A DNA stretch of 64,000 nt. Source: CAVSUR01 sp963731285. GTDB taxonomy: Bacteria > Actinomycetota > Actinomycetes > Streptosporangiales > Streptosporangiaceae. This document shows positions 8,247 through 15,981 of the stretch, in pieces. The stretch's first letter is position 1; every line of letters begins with the position of its first letter. The translations under genes and the position numbers were made by a program. The notes beneath the pieces are model-generated. The model searched no databases and was not told the origin of the DNA. It saw nothing but the letters and a program-made list of their open reading frames with translations. The stretch is taken from positions 620,001 through 684,000 of the forward strand of contig CAVSUR010000014.1 in the NCBI GenBank assembly GCA_963731285.1, read 5' to 3'.

Positions 8247-9686
8247 ATGATGGGCTGGCTGCTCGTGGCCGCGGCCGCGCTGATCGCACTGGCGGGCTGG
8301 TGCGCCAGCGCGGAGACCGCCTTGCTGCGGCTGTCCCGTGCGGGCGCGAAGGAGCTGGGCCAGTCCGCGGGTGAGTCGGCGGCGCCGCTGCAGGCCGTGC
8401 TGGCCGAGGTGCCCCGCTATGTCACCGTGCTGCTGCTGGCCAGGGTGTGTTCCGTGGTCGGAGCCACCGTGCTGGTCACCGCGGTGCTGGTGCACTGGCT
8501 CGGGTCGGACTGGCGCGCCTTCCTCATCGCCGCCGGCATCATGATCGCGGCTATCTACCTCGTAGTCGGGATGCTGCCCCGCTCGCTCAGCAGCCGCAGC
8601 GCGGTCCGGGTGGCCAGCATGGCGGCGGGCGTGATGCGGCCGGTGGTCCGGCTGCTGGGCCCGCTGCCCCGGATGCTGGTCGCGGCGGGAGCGGCGCTCG
8701 GCTCCGGCGGCGAGCAGCGCGGCGGCCCGTCCGGCTCGGCGGAGGACCTGCGCGGGCTGGTTGACCTGCTGGCCCGGCGGCGGGTGATCGAGCCGGACGA
8801 GCGCGAGATGATCCACTCGGTATTCGAGCTGGGCGACACCATCGTCCGCGAGGTCATGGTGCCGCGCACTGAGATGGTCTTCGTCGAGCATGACAAGACA
8901 CTGCGGCAGGTGTTGTCGCTCGCGCTGCGCAGCGGGTTCTCCCGGATCCCGGTCGTCGGCGAGAACCTCGACGACGTCATCGGCGTCGCCTACCTCAAGG
9001 ATATCGTCACCCGCAGCTACGAGCGCCGGGAGGCGGAATCGGCGGAGGTGGCATCCATCATGCGGACCGCCACGTTCGTGCCCGAGAGCAAGCCGGTGGA
9101 CGAGCTGCTGCGGGAGATGCAGGCGAAGCAGATCCACCTGGCCATCGTCATCGACGAGTACGGCGGCACGGCCGGGCTGGTAACGATCGAGGACATCCTG
9201 GAGGAGATCGTCGGTGAGATCACCGACGAGTACGACAAGGAACTGCCGCCGGTGGAATGGCTGGACGACGGCAGCGCCCGGGTGACCGCACGGCTCGGGG
9301 TGGAGGAGCTCGAGGAGCTGTTCGGGGTGCGGATCGAGGCGGAGGACGTGGAGACCGTCGGCGGGCTGCTCGCCCAGCTGCTCGGCCGGGTGCCGATCGC
9401 CGGCTCGGTAGCGATCGTCGCCGGGCTCGGGCTGACCGCCGAGAGCCTGGCGGGCAGGCGCAACCGGATCGGCACCGTCCGGGTCGAGCGCCTCGAGCCG
9501 GGCGCCACCGGCCCGCGCGCCAACGGCCACCGGCCCGCTCCGGACGATCCTGCCCCGGCCGACGGTGCGCCAGCCGAGGCGCCCGTGCCTGGTGCGCCCG
9601 CGCTGGATGGGCCCGTGCCGGGCCAGCCCGTTCCGCCTGAGACCGGGTCAGCCGGAACCGGGCCAGGCACCGCCGCCGCCCGTTAG
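8247..9686 (+). CDS. CNNM/CorC-family transport protein (hemolysin-like, DUF21-CBS-CorC_HlyC)
   Basis: The 479-residue protein has three domains. An N-terminal CNNM (DUF21) membrane region covers roughly residues 1-150, with the first helix GWLLVAAAALIALAGW and the motif SAETALLRLS. A CBS pair follows (EVMVPRTEMVFVEHDKTLRQ, then IMRTATFVPESKPVDELL and AIVIDEYGGTAGLVTIEDIL). The CorC_HlyC domain comes next (ARVTARLGVEELEELF). CNNM proteins transport or sense Mg2+ or related cations in the membrane. The last 50 residues are a Pro/Ala-rich extension. The gene lies two bases after ybeY, in the order usual for Actinobacteria. Confidence 0.92.
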   Translation: MMGWLLVAAAALIALAGWCASAETALLRLSRAGAKELGQSAGESAAPLQAVLAEVPRYVTVLLLARVCSVVGATVLVTAVLVHWLGSDWRAFLIAAGIMIAAIYLVVGMLPRSLSSRSAVRVASMAAGVMRPVVRLLGPLPRMLVAAGAALGSGGEQRGGPSGSAEDLRGLVDLLARRRVIEPDEREMIHSVFELGDTIVREVMVPRTEMVFVEHDKTLRQVLSLALRSGFSRIPVVGENLDDVIGVAYLKDIVTRSYERREAESAEVASIMRTATFVPESKPVDELLREMQAKQIHLAIVIDEYGGTAGLVTIEDILEEIVGEITDEYDKELPPVEWLDDGSARVTARLGVEELEELFGVRIEAEDVETVGGLLAQLLGRVPIAGSVAIVAGLGLTAESLAGRRNRIGTVRVERLEPGATGPRANGHRPAPDDPAPADGAPAEAPVPGAPALDGPVPGQPVPPETGSAGTGPGTAAAR

Positions 9687-9689
9687 ACT
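9684..9689 (+). promoter_or_regulatory. -10 element TAGACT, probable internal leaderless promoter
   Basis: TAGACT overlaps the CNNM stop codon and is followed by seven bases and the GTG at 9697. It would give the cytidine-deaminase-like gene and its downstream neighbours their own leaderless promoter. Confidence 0.4.
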
Positions 9690-9696
9690 CGGCCGG

Positions 9697-10041
9697 GTGA
9701 GCGGCGCGGAGCCGGGACCTGAAGACATCAAGATCATCACGCTGGCCCGATCGGCCCGTGCGCGGGTCGCGGCGGCCGAGGGGGCCGCGGTCCGGGACGA
9801 GACCGGCCGCAGCTACGCTGCCTCCGCCGTGGCCCTTCCGTCATTGCGCCTGTCGGCGCTGCGCCTCGCGGTGGCAATGGCGGTGTCCAGCGGAGCGGCC
9901 AGCCTGGAGGCGGCCGCGCTGGTCACCGACGCGGCCGAGCCGGATCCGGCCGACGTGGCCGCGGTACGGGATATCGGCCCGGCCGCGGTGATCTTCTACG
10001 CGGGGGCCGACGGCTCTGTCCGCCAGGCGCTGCGGCCCTGA
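9697..10041 (+). CDS. Cytidine-deaminase-like protein lacking zinc ligands
   Basis: The 114-residue protein aligns by eye with the small actinobacterial protein found between CNNM and era that is routinely named cytidine deaminase. Its core is KIITLARSARARVAAAEGAA, VRDETGRSYAASAVALPSL and ALRLAVAMAVSSGAASLEAA. A working cytidine deaminase needs a (C/H)AE motif and a PCxxC motif to bind zinc. Neither is present, and there is no cysteine in the whole protein. A catalytic role is therefore unlikely and the true function is unknown. The start is GTG 9697, 7 bases after a TAGACT -10 element. Confidence 0.75.
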   Translation: MSGAEPGPEDIKIITLARSARARVAAAEGAAVRDETGRSYAASAVALPSLRLSALRLAVAMAVSSGAASLEAAALVTDAAEPDPADVAAVRDIGPAAVIFYAGADGSVRQALRP

Positions 10042-10055
10042 GATCAGCGGCGACC

Positions 10056-10700
10056 GTGAGGTCAGCGGCGGCCTTCATCGCGGCCTGCACGCTGCCCGCT
10101 GCGCCGCCGCTGCTGCCGGAGCTCACGCTGCGCCTGGCGAACGAGCCGTTCGAGTTGTGGGAGCGGATCGAGGCCGAGATGGGCCAGTCTCCGCTGCCGG
10201 TGCCGTACTGGGCGTTCCCCTGGGCAGGCGGCACCGCGCTCGCTCGCTTCCTGCTTGACCATCCCGAGCGCGTCGCAGGACAGGCGGTGCTCGACGTGGC
10301 AGCCGGTTCGGGCCTGGTGGCGATCGCTGCCGCGCTGGCCGGAGCCGCCGCGGTGACGGCCAACGAGGTGGACCCGCTGGCGCTGGCCGCCATCGCGCTG
10401 AACGCCGACGCGAACGGCGTCACTCTCAGCCTGGCTCCCGGCGACCTGCTCGGCGGCGGCCCGTGCGGGGCGAGCCTCGTTGTGGTCGGTGACGCGTGCT
10501 ACGAGCTGGCCCTGGCGCAGCGGCTGGCGGCGTTTCTGCACCGCGCCCGCGACGCGGGCGCCAGCGTGCTGCTCGGCGACCCCGGCCGGGCCTACCTGCC
10601 GCCCACCGGCTTCGAGCCGGTAGCGAGCTATGACGTCCGGTCCTGGCCCGGCCTCGAAGACGCCGCGGTGAAACCCACCACCATCTGGCAGCCTCTCTGA
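10056..10700 (+). CDS. Class I SAM-dependent methyltransferase (ETFB-lysine/PrmA-like)
   Basis: The 214-residue protein has a Rossmann methyltransferase fold with motif I VLDVAAGSGLVAIAAALAGA, the acidic ribose-binding strand VTANEVDPLALAAI, and LVVVGDACYE after it. The lead-in PYWAFPWAGGTALARFLLDH is typical of the electron-transfer-flavoprotein beta-subunit lysine methyltransferase and PrmA-like group. The substrate cannot be told from sequence and may be a protein. The GTG start at 10056 follows the previous stop by 14 bases, so it is probably co-transcribed with the deaminase-like gene. A strong hairpin ends this unit before era. Confidence 0.75.
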   Translation: MRSAAAFIAACTLPAAPPLLPELTLRLANEPFELWERIEAEMGQSPLPVPYWAFPWAGGTALARFLLDHPERVAGQAVLDVAAGSGLVAIAAALAGAAAVTANEVDPLALAAIALNADANGVTLSLAPGDLLGGGPCGASLVVVGDACYELALAQRLAAFLHRARDAGASVLLGDPGRAYLPPTGFEPVASYDVRSWPGLEDAAVKPTTIWQPL

Positions 10701-10746
10701 CGTCTTAGGTGATCTGCCCGCCCGCGCCGACGCCCCCTGCGCTCTG

Positions 10747-10770
10747 CCCGCCCGCGCCGACGCGGGCGGG
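10747..10770 (+). terminator. GC-rich terminator-like hairpin before era
   Basis: A perfect 10-bp stem, CCCGCCCGCG (10747-10756) and CGCGGGCGGG (10761-10770), has the four-base loop CCGA. There is no T run, as is usual in high-GC Actinobacteria. The left arm is duplicated at about 10717 (direct repeat of CTGCCCGCCCGCGCCGACGC). Confidence 0.5.
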
Positions 10771-10883
10771 AGGGAGAAAACTCCGGTCGTCATGGGCGGA
10801 AATCCTCCTTTGTTGCTCCCGCGTGCTCCCGCCAGCGGGAAGGTGGCTGTGCGGCCGGGCCGCAGTAGGGAAGAATTACGAAA

Positions 10884-11831
10884 ATGGGAGCGCCGCCAGT
10901 GCCGACACCAGCTCGTCTGCCGTCACGAGCTGATGCCGCTTTCCGGTCCGGCTTCGCTTGCTTCGCCGGGCGGCCGAATGTCGGCAAGTCCACCCTGATG
11001 AACGCCCTGGTCGGCACGAAGGTCGCGATTACCAGCAGCCGGCCGCAGACGACCCGGCGGGCCATCCGCGGCATCGTGCACCGGCCGGACGCGCAGCTGA
11101 TCATCGTGGACACGCCCGGCCTGCACCGGCCGAGGACGCTGCTCGGCGAGCGGCTGGACAGCCTGGTGCGCTCCACCTTGACCGAGGTGGACGTGATCGG
11201 CCTGTGCATCCCGGCCAAGGACAGGATCGGGCCCGGGGACAAGTACCTGGCCGCCGAGCTGGCCGGTATCGGCGAGACGCCAGTCGTCGCCATCGTCACC
11301 AAGACCGACGAGACCCGGCGTGACCAGATCGCCGCCCAGCTCACGGCGGTGGCCGCGCTCGGCGACTGGGCGGACATCGTGCCGGTGTCGGCGGCAAGCG
11401 GCTTCGGGCTCGGCGTGCTGGGCGATGTCCTGATCTCGCACCTGCCGTCCGGCCGGCCGCTGTACCCGGACGGCGACCTGACCGACGAGCCCGAGCAGCA
11501 GCTCGTCGCCGAGCTGATCCGGGAGTCGATCCTGGAGAACGTGTGGGACGAGCTGCCGCACTCGGTGGCGGTGGTCGTCGAGGAGATGGGTCTGCGGGAG
11601 GGCCGCGACGACCTGGTCGACGTGCACGCGGTGGTCTACCTCGAGCGGGACAGCCAGAAGGCCATCGTGCTCGGCTCCCGCGGCTCCCGGCTGCGGGACG
11701 CCGGCGCGGCCGCGCGACAGCAGATCGAGGCGCTGCTCGGCACCAAGGTCTACCTCGACCTGCACATCAAGATCGCCAAAGACTGGCAGCGGGACCCCAA
11801 GCAGCTGCGCCGGCTGGGCTTCTACGACTGA
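10884..11831 (+). CDS. era: GTPase Era
   Basis: Era is an essential GTPase that binds the 3' end of 16S rRNA during small-subunit assembly. The GTPase motifs are all present: G1 GRPNVGKSTL, G2 SSRPQTTRRAIRG, G3 DTPGLHRPRTLLGERL, G4 VTKTDE and G5 VSAASGFG. The C-terminal KH domain ends with the usual GTKVYLDLHIKIAKDWQRDP and LRRLGF. The protein has 315 residues. The ATG at 10884 adds about 20 residues before the G domain. Neighbouring ybeY, phoH and recO match the common bacterial ribosome-assembly cluster. Confidence 0.96.
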   Translation: MGAPPVPTPARLPSRADAAFRSGFACFAGRPNVGKSTLMNALVGTKVAITSSRPQTTRRAIRGIVHRPDAQLIIVDTPGLHRPRTLLGERLDSLVRSTLTEVDVIGLCIPAKDRIGPGDKYLAAELAGIGETPVVAIVTKTDETRRDQIAAQLTAVAALGDWADIVPVSAASGFGLGVLGDVLISHLPSGRPLYPDGDLTDEPEQQLVAELIRESILENVWDELPHSVAVVVEEMGLREGRDDLVDVHAVVYLERDSQKAIVLGSRGSRLRDAGAAARQQIEALLGTKVYLDLHIKIAKDWQRDPKQLRRLGFYD

Positions 11832-12085
11832 CCCCGCCCGGGCGGTACCGCCGTACCGGCGCAGCGGTTACCCGGCGGCCGGGGCGGCCCGGCCCGGCAG
11901 GCCGCTACCCTGCGCGGCCAGGGTGGTCCGGGCCGAACTGGCTGCCGGCCGGGGGCCAGGCGTCATTTGCCAGATTCCGCCGCGGCCACCCGACTGCGCG
12001 TGTGATGATCGGCGGGCTGGCGCTGCGGCCTGGGCGGTTAGTCGGCCGGCGGCGATGCGGCCGCGGGGGGCAGGAAGGAGCGGCG

Positions 12086-12712
12086 TTGTTCCTCATCTTC
12101 GGGTTGCGTGTCTACTACCGCGCCATCGGGCAGGGAACCTTTCACTGCCAGCGCTGCGGTGGCGACCGGCCCTACCGGCTGCGGGCCGGGCGGCGCTGGT
12201 TCCACATCTTCTTCATTCCGCTGATCCCGCTCGGCCACGTCGGCGAGCACGTGCAGTGCGAGCACTGCCGGGCCGGGTACCGCCCTGAGGTGCTGTCTCT
12301 GCCCACCTCGGCCCAGATGCAGGCCGCGCTGCCGGCCGGGATGCGGGCGGCTGCCCTCGCCATGCTGCTGGCCGGCGATGGGCGCGCCGTCCCGGCCCGC
12401 CGCCGGGCGATCGAGTCGATCCGCGGCGCCGGGCTGGCCGGGTACGGCGACGCGGCGCTGTCCGCCGACCTGGTCGCGCCGCAGCGGCCCGATCACGACC
12501 TGGCCTTTGCCCTGAACCCGCTGGCCATCCAGCTCGCCGTGCCAGCCCGGGAGTGGTTCCTGGCCGGCGTGGTGCGGATCGGCCTGGCCGACGGGTCGCT
12601 CACCGACGAGGAGCGGGATGCGGCCCACCAGGTGGCAGCCCAGCTGGGGATGACGCCGGCCCAGGCTTACGGCGTGATCGCGATGACCGAGGAGAGCGCG
12701 CCCGCCGAGTAG
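12086..12712 (+). CDS. Zinc-ribbon and TerB-like domain protein
   Basis: The protein has 208 residues. The N-terminus LFLIFGLRVYYRAIGQGTFH leads into a treble-clef zinc ribbon with two knuckles (CQRCGGDRPY and CEHCRAGY), separated by the hydrophobic stretch RRWFHIFFIPLIPLGHVGEH. The C-terminal part (FLAGVVRIGLADGSLTDEER, then VAAQLGMTPAQAYGVI) resembles the TerB/YebE-like helical domain associated with tellurite-resistance and membrane stress proteins. The start is TTG 12086 because AAGGAG ends five bases upstream. A longer frame back to 11543 overlaps era and is not credible. The function is unknown. Confidence 0.7.
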   Translation: MFLIFGLRVYYRAIGQGTFHCQRCGGDRPYRLRAGRRWFHIFFIPLIPLGHVGEHVQCEHCRAGYRPEVLSLPTSAQMQAALPAGMRAAALAMLLAGDGRAVPARRRAIESIRGAGLAGYGDAALSADLVAPQRPDHDLAFALNPLAIQLAVPAREWFLAGVVRIGLADGSLTDEERDAAHQVAAQLGMTPAQAYGVIAMTEESAPAE

Positions 12713-12797
12713 CCCGGCACCCGGCTCGCCGCGGCCGGCGGGGAGCGCCCGCATGGCGGGCACCTGGACCAGCGCCAGATGCGGGACAATAGGCGGC

Positions 12798-13601
12798 GTG
12801 GGCATCTATCGCGATGACGGCATCGTGCTGCGGACCCAGAAGCTGGGCGAGGCCGACCGAATCGTCACGCTGCTCGCCCGCAAGACCGGCCGGATCCGCG
12901 CCGTGGCCAAGGGCGTCCGCCGCACCAAGTCCCGGTTCGGCGGCCGGCTCGAGCCGTTCACCCACGTCGACCTGCTGCTGTACACCGGCCGGTCGCTGGA
13001 CATCATCACTCAGGCGGAGACGCTGAGGGCCTACGGCAAGCCGCTGGCGAGCGACTATCCCCGCTACACGACCGGCACCGCGATGCTGGAGACCGCGGAG
13101 CGATTCACCCCGGTGGAGAAGGAGCCGAGCCTGCGCCAGTTCCTGCTGCTGGTCGGCGGCCTGCGGGCGCTCGGCGAGGCCGAGCACGACCCGCGGCTGG
13201 TGCTGGACGCCTTCCTGCTCCGCTCGCTGGCGGTGGCCGGCTACGCCCCGGCGCTGGATGAATGCGCGGTCTGCGGCACCCAGGCCGCGGCCGCCGCGGA
13301 CCCCGACGATCTGCTGAACCAGCCGGGCCTGGCCGGGGCAGGCGCGCCGCAGCGGCAGGCCCTGCGCGCGTTCGGCATCGCGGCGGGCGGCCTGACCTGC
13401 CAGGCCTGCCGGGCGCCGGGGTCGGCCACCCCGCCGCCGCAGACGATCGCGCTGATGCGCGCGCTGCTGCGCGGCGACTGGGCCCGCGCCGACGCCAGCG
13501 ACCGCCGGCACCAGGCCGAGTGCAGCGGTCTGGTCGCCGCCTACGTGCAATGGCACCTGGAGCACTCCATCCGGTCGCTGCGGCACGTGGAGCACGCGTG
13601 A
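12798..13601 (+). CDS. recO: DNA repair protein RecO
   Basis: RecO anneals single strands and loads RecA with RecR in recombinational repair. The N-terminal OB fold is seen in YRDDGIVLRTQKLGEADRIV and KGVRRTKSRFGGRLEPF. A C-terminal zinc finger is seen as CAVCG (near residue 155) and CQACR (near residue 200). Between these halves a stretch rich in Ala and Gly is longer than usual. The start is GTG 12798, which gives the family N-terminus GIYRDDGIVL. GACAAT seven bases upstream could be its -10. Length, 267 residues, is normal. uppS follows. Confidence 0.93.
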   Translation: MGIYRDDGIVLRTQKLGEADRIVTLLARKTGRIRAVAKGVRRTKSRFGGRLEPFTHVDLLLYTGRSLDIITQAETLRAYGKPLASDYPRYTTGTAMLETAERFTPVEKEPSLRQFLLLVGGLRALGEAEHDPRLVLDAFLLRSLAVAGYAPALDECAVCGTQAAAAADPDDLLNQPGLAGAGAPQRQALRAFGIAAGGLTCQACRAPGSATPPPQTIALMRALLRGDWARADASDRRHQAECSGLVAAYVQWHLEHSIRSLRHVEHA

Positions 13602-13632
13602 CCGGCCCGGCTCCCGGCCGCCGGCAGCGCCG

Positions 13633-14427
13633 GTGCGCCGGCCAGTCCGCCCCCCGGACCCGCACGCCGGGGGCGCCCGCCCGCCCGCCATCCCGGCGCA
13701 CCTGCTGCCCCGGCACGTCGCCCTGGTGATGGACGGCAACGGCCGGTGGGCCAAGGAGCGCGGCCTGCCCCGCACCGAGGGCCATAAGGCCGGCGAGTAC
13801 TCGCTGTTCGACGTGATCATGGGCGCGATCGAGCTCGGCATCCCGTACCTGTCGGCGTACGCGTTCTCGACCGAGAACTGGCGTCGCTCGCCGGACGAGG
13901 TCCGGTTCCTGATGGGCTTCAACCGCGACGTCATCCGCCGCCGCCGCGATCAGCTCAACGAGATGGGTGTGCGCGTCCGCTGGGCCGGCCGCCGCCAGCG
14001 GCTGTGGCGCAGCGTGATCTCCGAGCTGGAGGACGCCGAGCAGATGACCGCGGGGAACACGGTCCTGACCCTGCAGTTCTGCGTGAACTACGGCGGCCGG
14101 GCCGAGATCGCGGATGCCGCCGCGGCCATCGCAGCCGAGGTGGCGGCCGGGAAGCTGCGGGCGGACAAGGTCGACGAGAAGATTTTCGCCCGCTACCTCG
14201 ACGAGCCTGGCCTCCCGGACGTGGACCTGTTCATCCGCTCGTCGGGGGAGCAGCGGACCTCAAATTTCCTGCTCTGGCAGTCCGCCTACGCCGAATTGGT
14301 GTTCCTCGACACGCTGTTCCCCGACTTCGACCGGCGTCACCTGTGGCACGCCTGCGAGCTCTACGCGCGCCGGGACCGCCGCTACGGCGGCGCCCAGCCG
14401 AACCCGGTGCCCCCGCCGCCCCGCTGA
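13633..14427 (+). CDS. uppS: Isoprenyl (undecaprenyl/decaprenyl) diphosphate synthase, UppS family
   Basis: This cis-prenyltransferase builds the polyprenyl diphosphate that carries cell-wall precursors. Signature regions are all present: HVALVMDGNGRWAKERGLPR with the catalytic Asp, GHKAGEYSLFDVI, YAFSTENWRRSPDEV, LQFCVNYGGRAEI and the C-terminal DLFIRSSGEQRTSNFLLWQS. The chain-length product (C50 or C55) cannot be read from sequence. The protein is 264 residues long with a Pro-rich head. The GTG at 13633 is used as start, and a later start before HLLPRHVALVM is possible. The recO-uppS order is standard in Actinobacteria. Confidence 0.95.
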   Translation: MRRPVRPPDPHAGGARPPAIPAHLLPRHVALVMDGNGRWAKERGLPRTEGHKAGEYSLFDVIMGAIELGIPYLSAYAFSTENWRRSPDEVRFLMGFNRDVIRRRRDQLNEMGVRVRWAGRRQRLWRSVISELEDAEQMTAGNTVLTLQFCVNYGGRAEIADAAAAIAAEVAAGKLRADKVDEKIFARYLDEPGLPDVDLFIRSSGEQRTSNFLLWQSAYAELVFLDTLFPDFDRRHLWHACELYARRDRRYGGAQPNPVPPPPR

Positions 14428-14510
14428 GCCCGCGGCCCCGCTGAGCCCGACCTGCGCGCGGTGTTCGACGCGGTGCTGCGGTCCCGGCTGGCAGCGGCGG
14501 GGGTGCCGCG

Positions 14511-14969
14511 ATGACTGCGGCGCTGGCAGCGGATGGCCTTGGCCGGCGGTTCGGCTCGCGGCGGCCCTGGCCCGGGTCAGCTACCTCTCTGGCCGATCTT
14601 GATCCGCTGGCCCGGCACGACGTGCTCGCGCTGCTGCTCGCCGACGTGGCTGAGCGCGGCGCAACGCTGCTGTTCTCCACCCACCTGCTCGACGACCTGA
14701 CCGATGTCTGTGACCACCCCCTCGTGCTCGGCATGGGCGAGGTGCTGCTGTGGGGGCCGGTGCCACAACTGTGCACGCAGTACCAGGTGCTGACCGGGCC
14801 GCCAGACGCGCTTCGCTCACTGGCCGCGGCGGCCTGCTGATCCGCGCCGGAGCGCGGCTGGCGGCCGGATGTGGCCTCCCGGCAGGCCAGGCTGGAGGAC
14901 ATCGTGCTCGGGTACTTGCGCGGCGCGGCCCGGGATGAGCCCGCCGGGGCGGTGGCGGAGGCGAGCTGA
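14511..14969 (+). pseudogene. ABC transporter ATP-binding protein, internally deleted remnant
   Basis: The start reads MTAALAADGLGRRFGSRRPW, like the first strand of an ABC ATPase, but the Walker A region and signature motif are missing. The sequence jumps to the D-loop and H-loop region (LADLDPLARHDVLALLLADV, TLLFSTHLLDDLTDVC, VLGMGEVLLWGPV). After a stop at 14838-14840 the same frame resumes with the natural C-terminus LEDIVLGYLRGAAR, ending at 14969 three bases before the permease start. Both ends of the gene survive and the middle is gone. A short stretch before the ATG (DLRAVFDAVLRSRLAAAGVPR-like, 14449-14514) may be the tail of a lost regulator gene. Confidence 0.65.
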
Positions 14970-14971
14970 CG

Positions 14972-15209
14972 ATGACCTGGATGGCGTGGCGTCAGCAGCG
15001 GGCCGGGGCGGGCGCCGTCGAGGCCATCGTCAGCTGGGCCGGTACTATCGCCCCGCCGGGGCGGACGGTCCCAGCCTGTCGTGAGCTGGTTCGACAACCA
15101 CGGTGCCGTCCCGCTGGCCATGGCCGCGTTCGCGGTGCTGCTGGGCACGGCCGCCGGCGCGCGGTGGAGGCCGCAACCGTACTCGGCCGGCGGCGGCAGC
15201 CGCCGGTGA
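14972..15209 (+). pseudogene. ABC transporter permease, internally deleted remnant
   Basis: The N-terminus MTWMAWRQQRA is the start typical of the permease partner in actinobacterial ABC exporters of this type. After about 20 codons the frame changes. The last membrane helix and tail of the same kind of protein appear in another frame (WFDNHGAVPLAMAAFAVLLG, then ARWRPQPYSAGG), ending at TGA 15207-15209. The gene lost its central part, like the ATPase before it, so the exporter cannot be functional. The tail beginning SWFDNHGAV is read by eye and is not in an annotated-length frame. Confidence 0.55.
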
Positions 15210-15332
15210 CAGCAAGCGAGTGACGGGCAGCCGCGGGCGGCCCCCCGCTCTGGCCGCGGGGATCACCTGCACGCCCGCCGGGGACGGGCGGCCGGGCCCG
15301 GCGTCCAGCGGCGCAGGACCTGGACGCGCGGA

Positions 15333-15647
15333 TCAGCGCGCTGCCTGCCAGGCGGCGAGCCCGAGAATGCAGGCGATGGCCAGGATCCGGCCGGCCCGGC
15401 CGCGGCCGGCGGCCTGCGGCCACGACATGAACGCGAGCAGCCCGAGCACGGCCGCCACCCCGCACAGCAGCACGGTGCCGGCGGCCCCGCGCACGGCCAG
15501 GCCCGCCACCAGCAGCACGGCCATGACCACCGGCAGCACCCACCCCGGCAGTTGGTGCAGGTACACCAGCACGGCGGCGCTGCGCCGCTCGACGGACTGG
15601 CGCCGGGGCGGGGCGCCGGGGGTATACATCGAGGAGCCCGCGGGCAT
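15333..15647 (-). CDS. Small membrane protein, DUF6703-like
   Basis: The 104-residue protein has a short basic head (RRQSVERRSAAVLVYLHQLP) and three hydrophobic stretches: WVLPVVMAVLLVAGLAV, GTVLLCGVAAVLGLLAFMSW and ILAIACILGLAAW. The pattern SVERRSA..LV.LHQ.P.WV.P is one I associate with the actinobacterial DUF6703 family encoded near glyS. The function is unknown. The start is ATG 15647 by default, and an earlier start cannot be excluded. It is divergent from glyS. Confidence 0.6.
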   Translation of the reverse strand: MPAGSSMYTPGAPPRRQSVERRSAAVLVYLHQLPGWVLPVVMAVLLVAGLAVRGAAGTVLLCGVAAVLGLLAFMSWPQAAGRGRAGRILAIACILGLAAWQAAR

Positions 15648-15981
15648 CGGCCGCTGCCGCCGGCCCGGCGGCCTGATCGCGCCGGGCCCGGCGCTCCGGT
15701 CGGTCGCGGCCGGCCGCCCGCTCCGGGCCGCGCCGGGCGCCCCCCGGACCGGGCCGGCCGGTTAGTGCCGCTCATCCGCCTCGTCCCTCCGGCCGCCCCC
15801 GCAGAGGCCCGTTTCGTCCCAGGTCACGCACAACAATAGCGGCGCGGTGCGGCCGGCATCACCGCTAAGCTGTGTGCACCGCATCCCCTGACCGGGAATT
15901 GCGCACGTCAGTCTGGTGCACGGCGCGTGTGCGCGCCGGCGCATCGCCCAGCCGCCGACCGCCAGCCGGATGGAGATTTCG
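15648..15981. other. Intergenic region between DUF6703 gene and glyS
   Basis: The 334 bases hold no convincing gene. TAAGCT at 15865-15870 is a possible -10 for glyS. No T-box leader features were recognised. Confidence 0.4.

Noticed and set aside
11543..12085. Long N-terminal extension of the zinc-ribbon/TerB gene
   Set aside because: The open frame overlaps the C-terminal coding part of era and lacks a ribosome site. TTG 12086 has AAGGAG at good spacing.
15648..15981. T-box or other riboswitch upstream of glyS
   Set aside because: No conserved T-box sequence or stem-loop set was found, and the region looks like an ordinary promoter interval.
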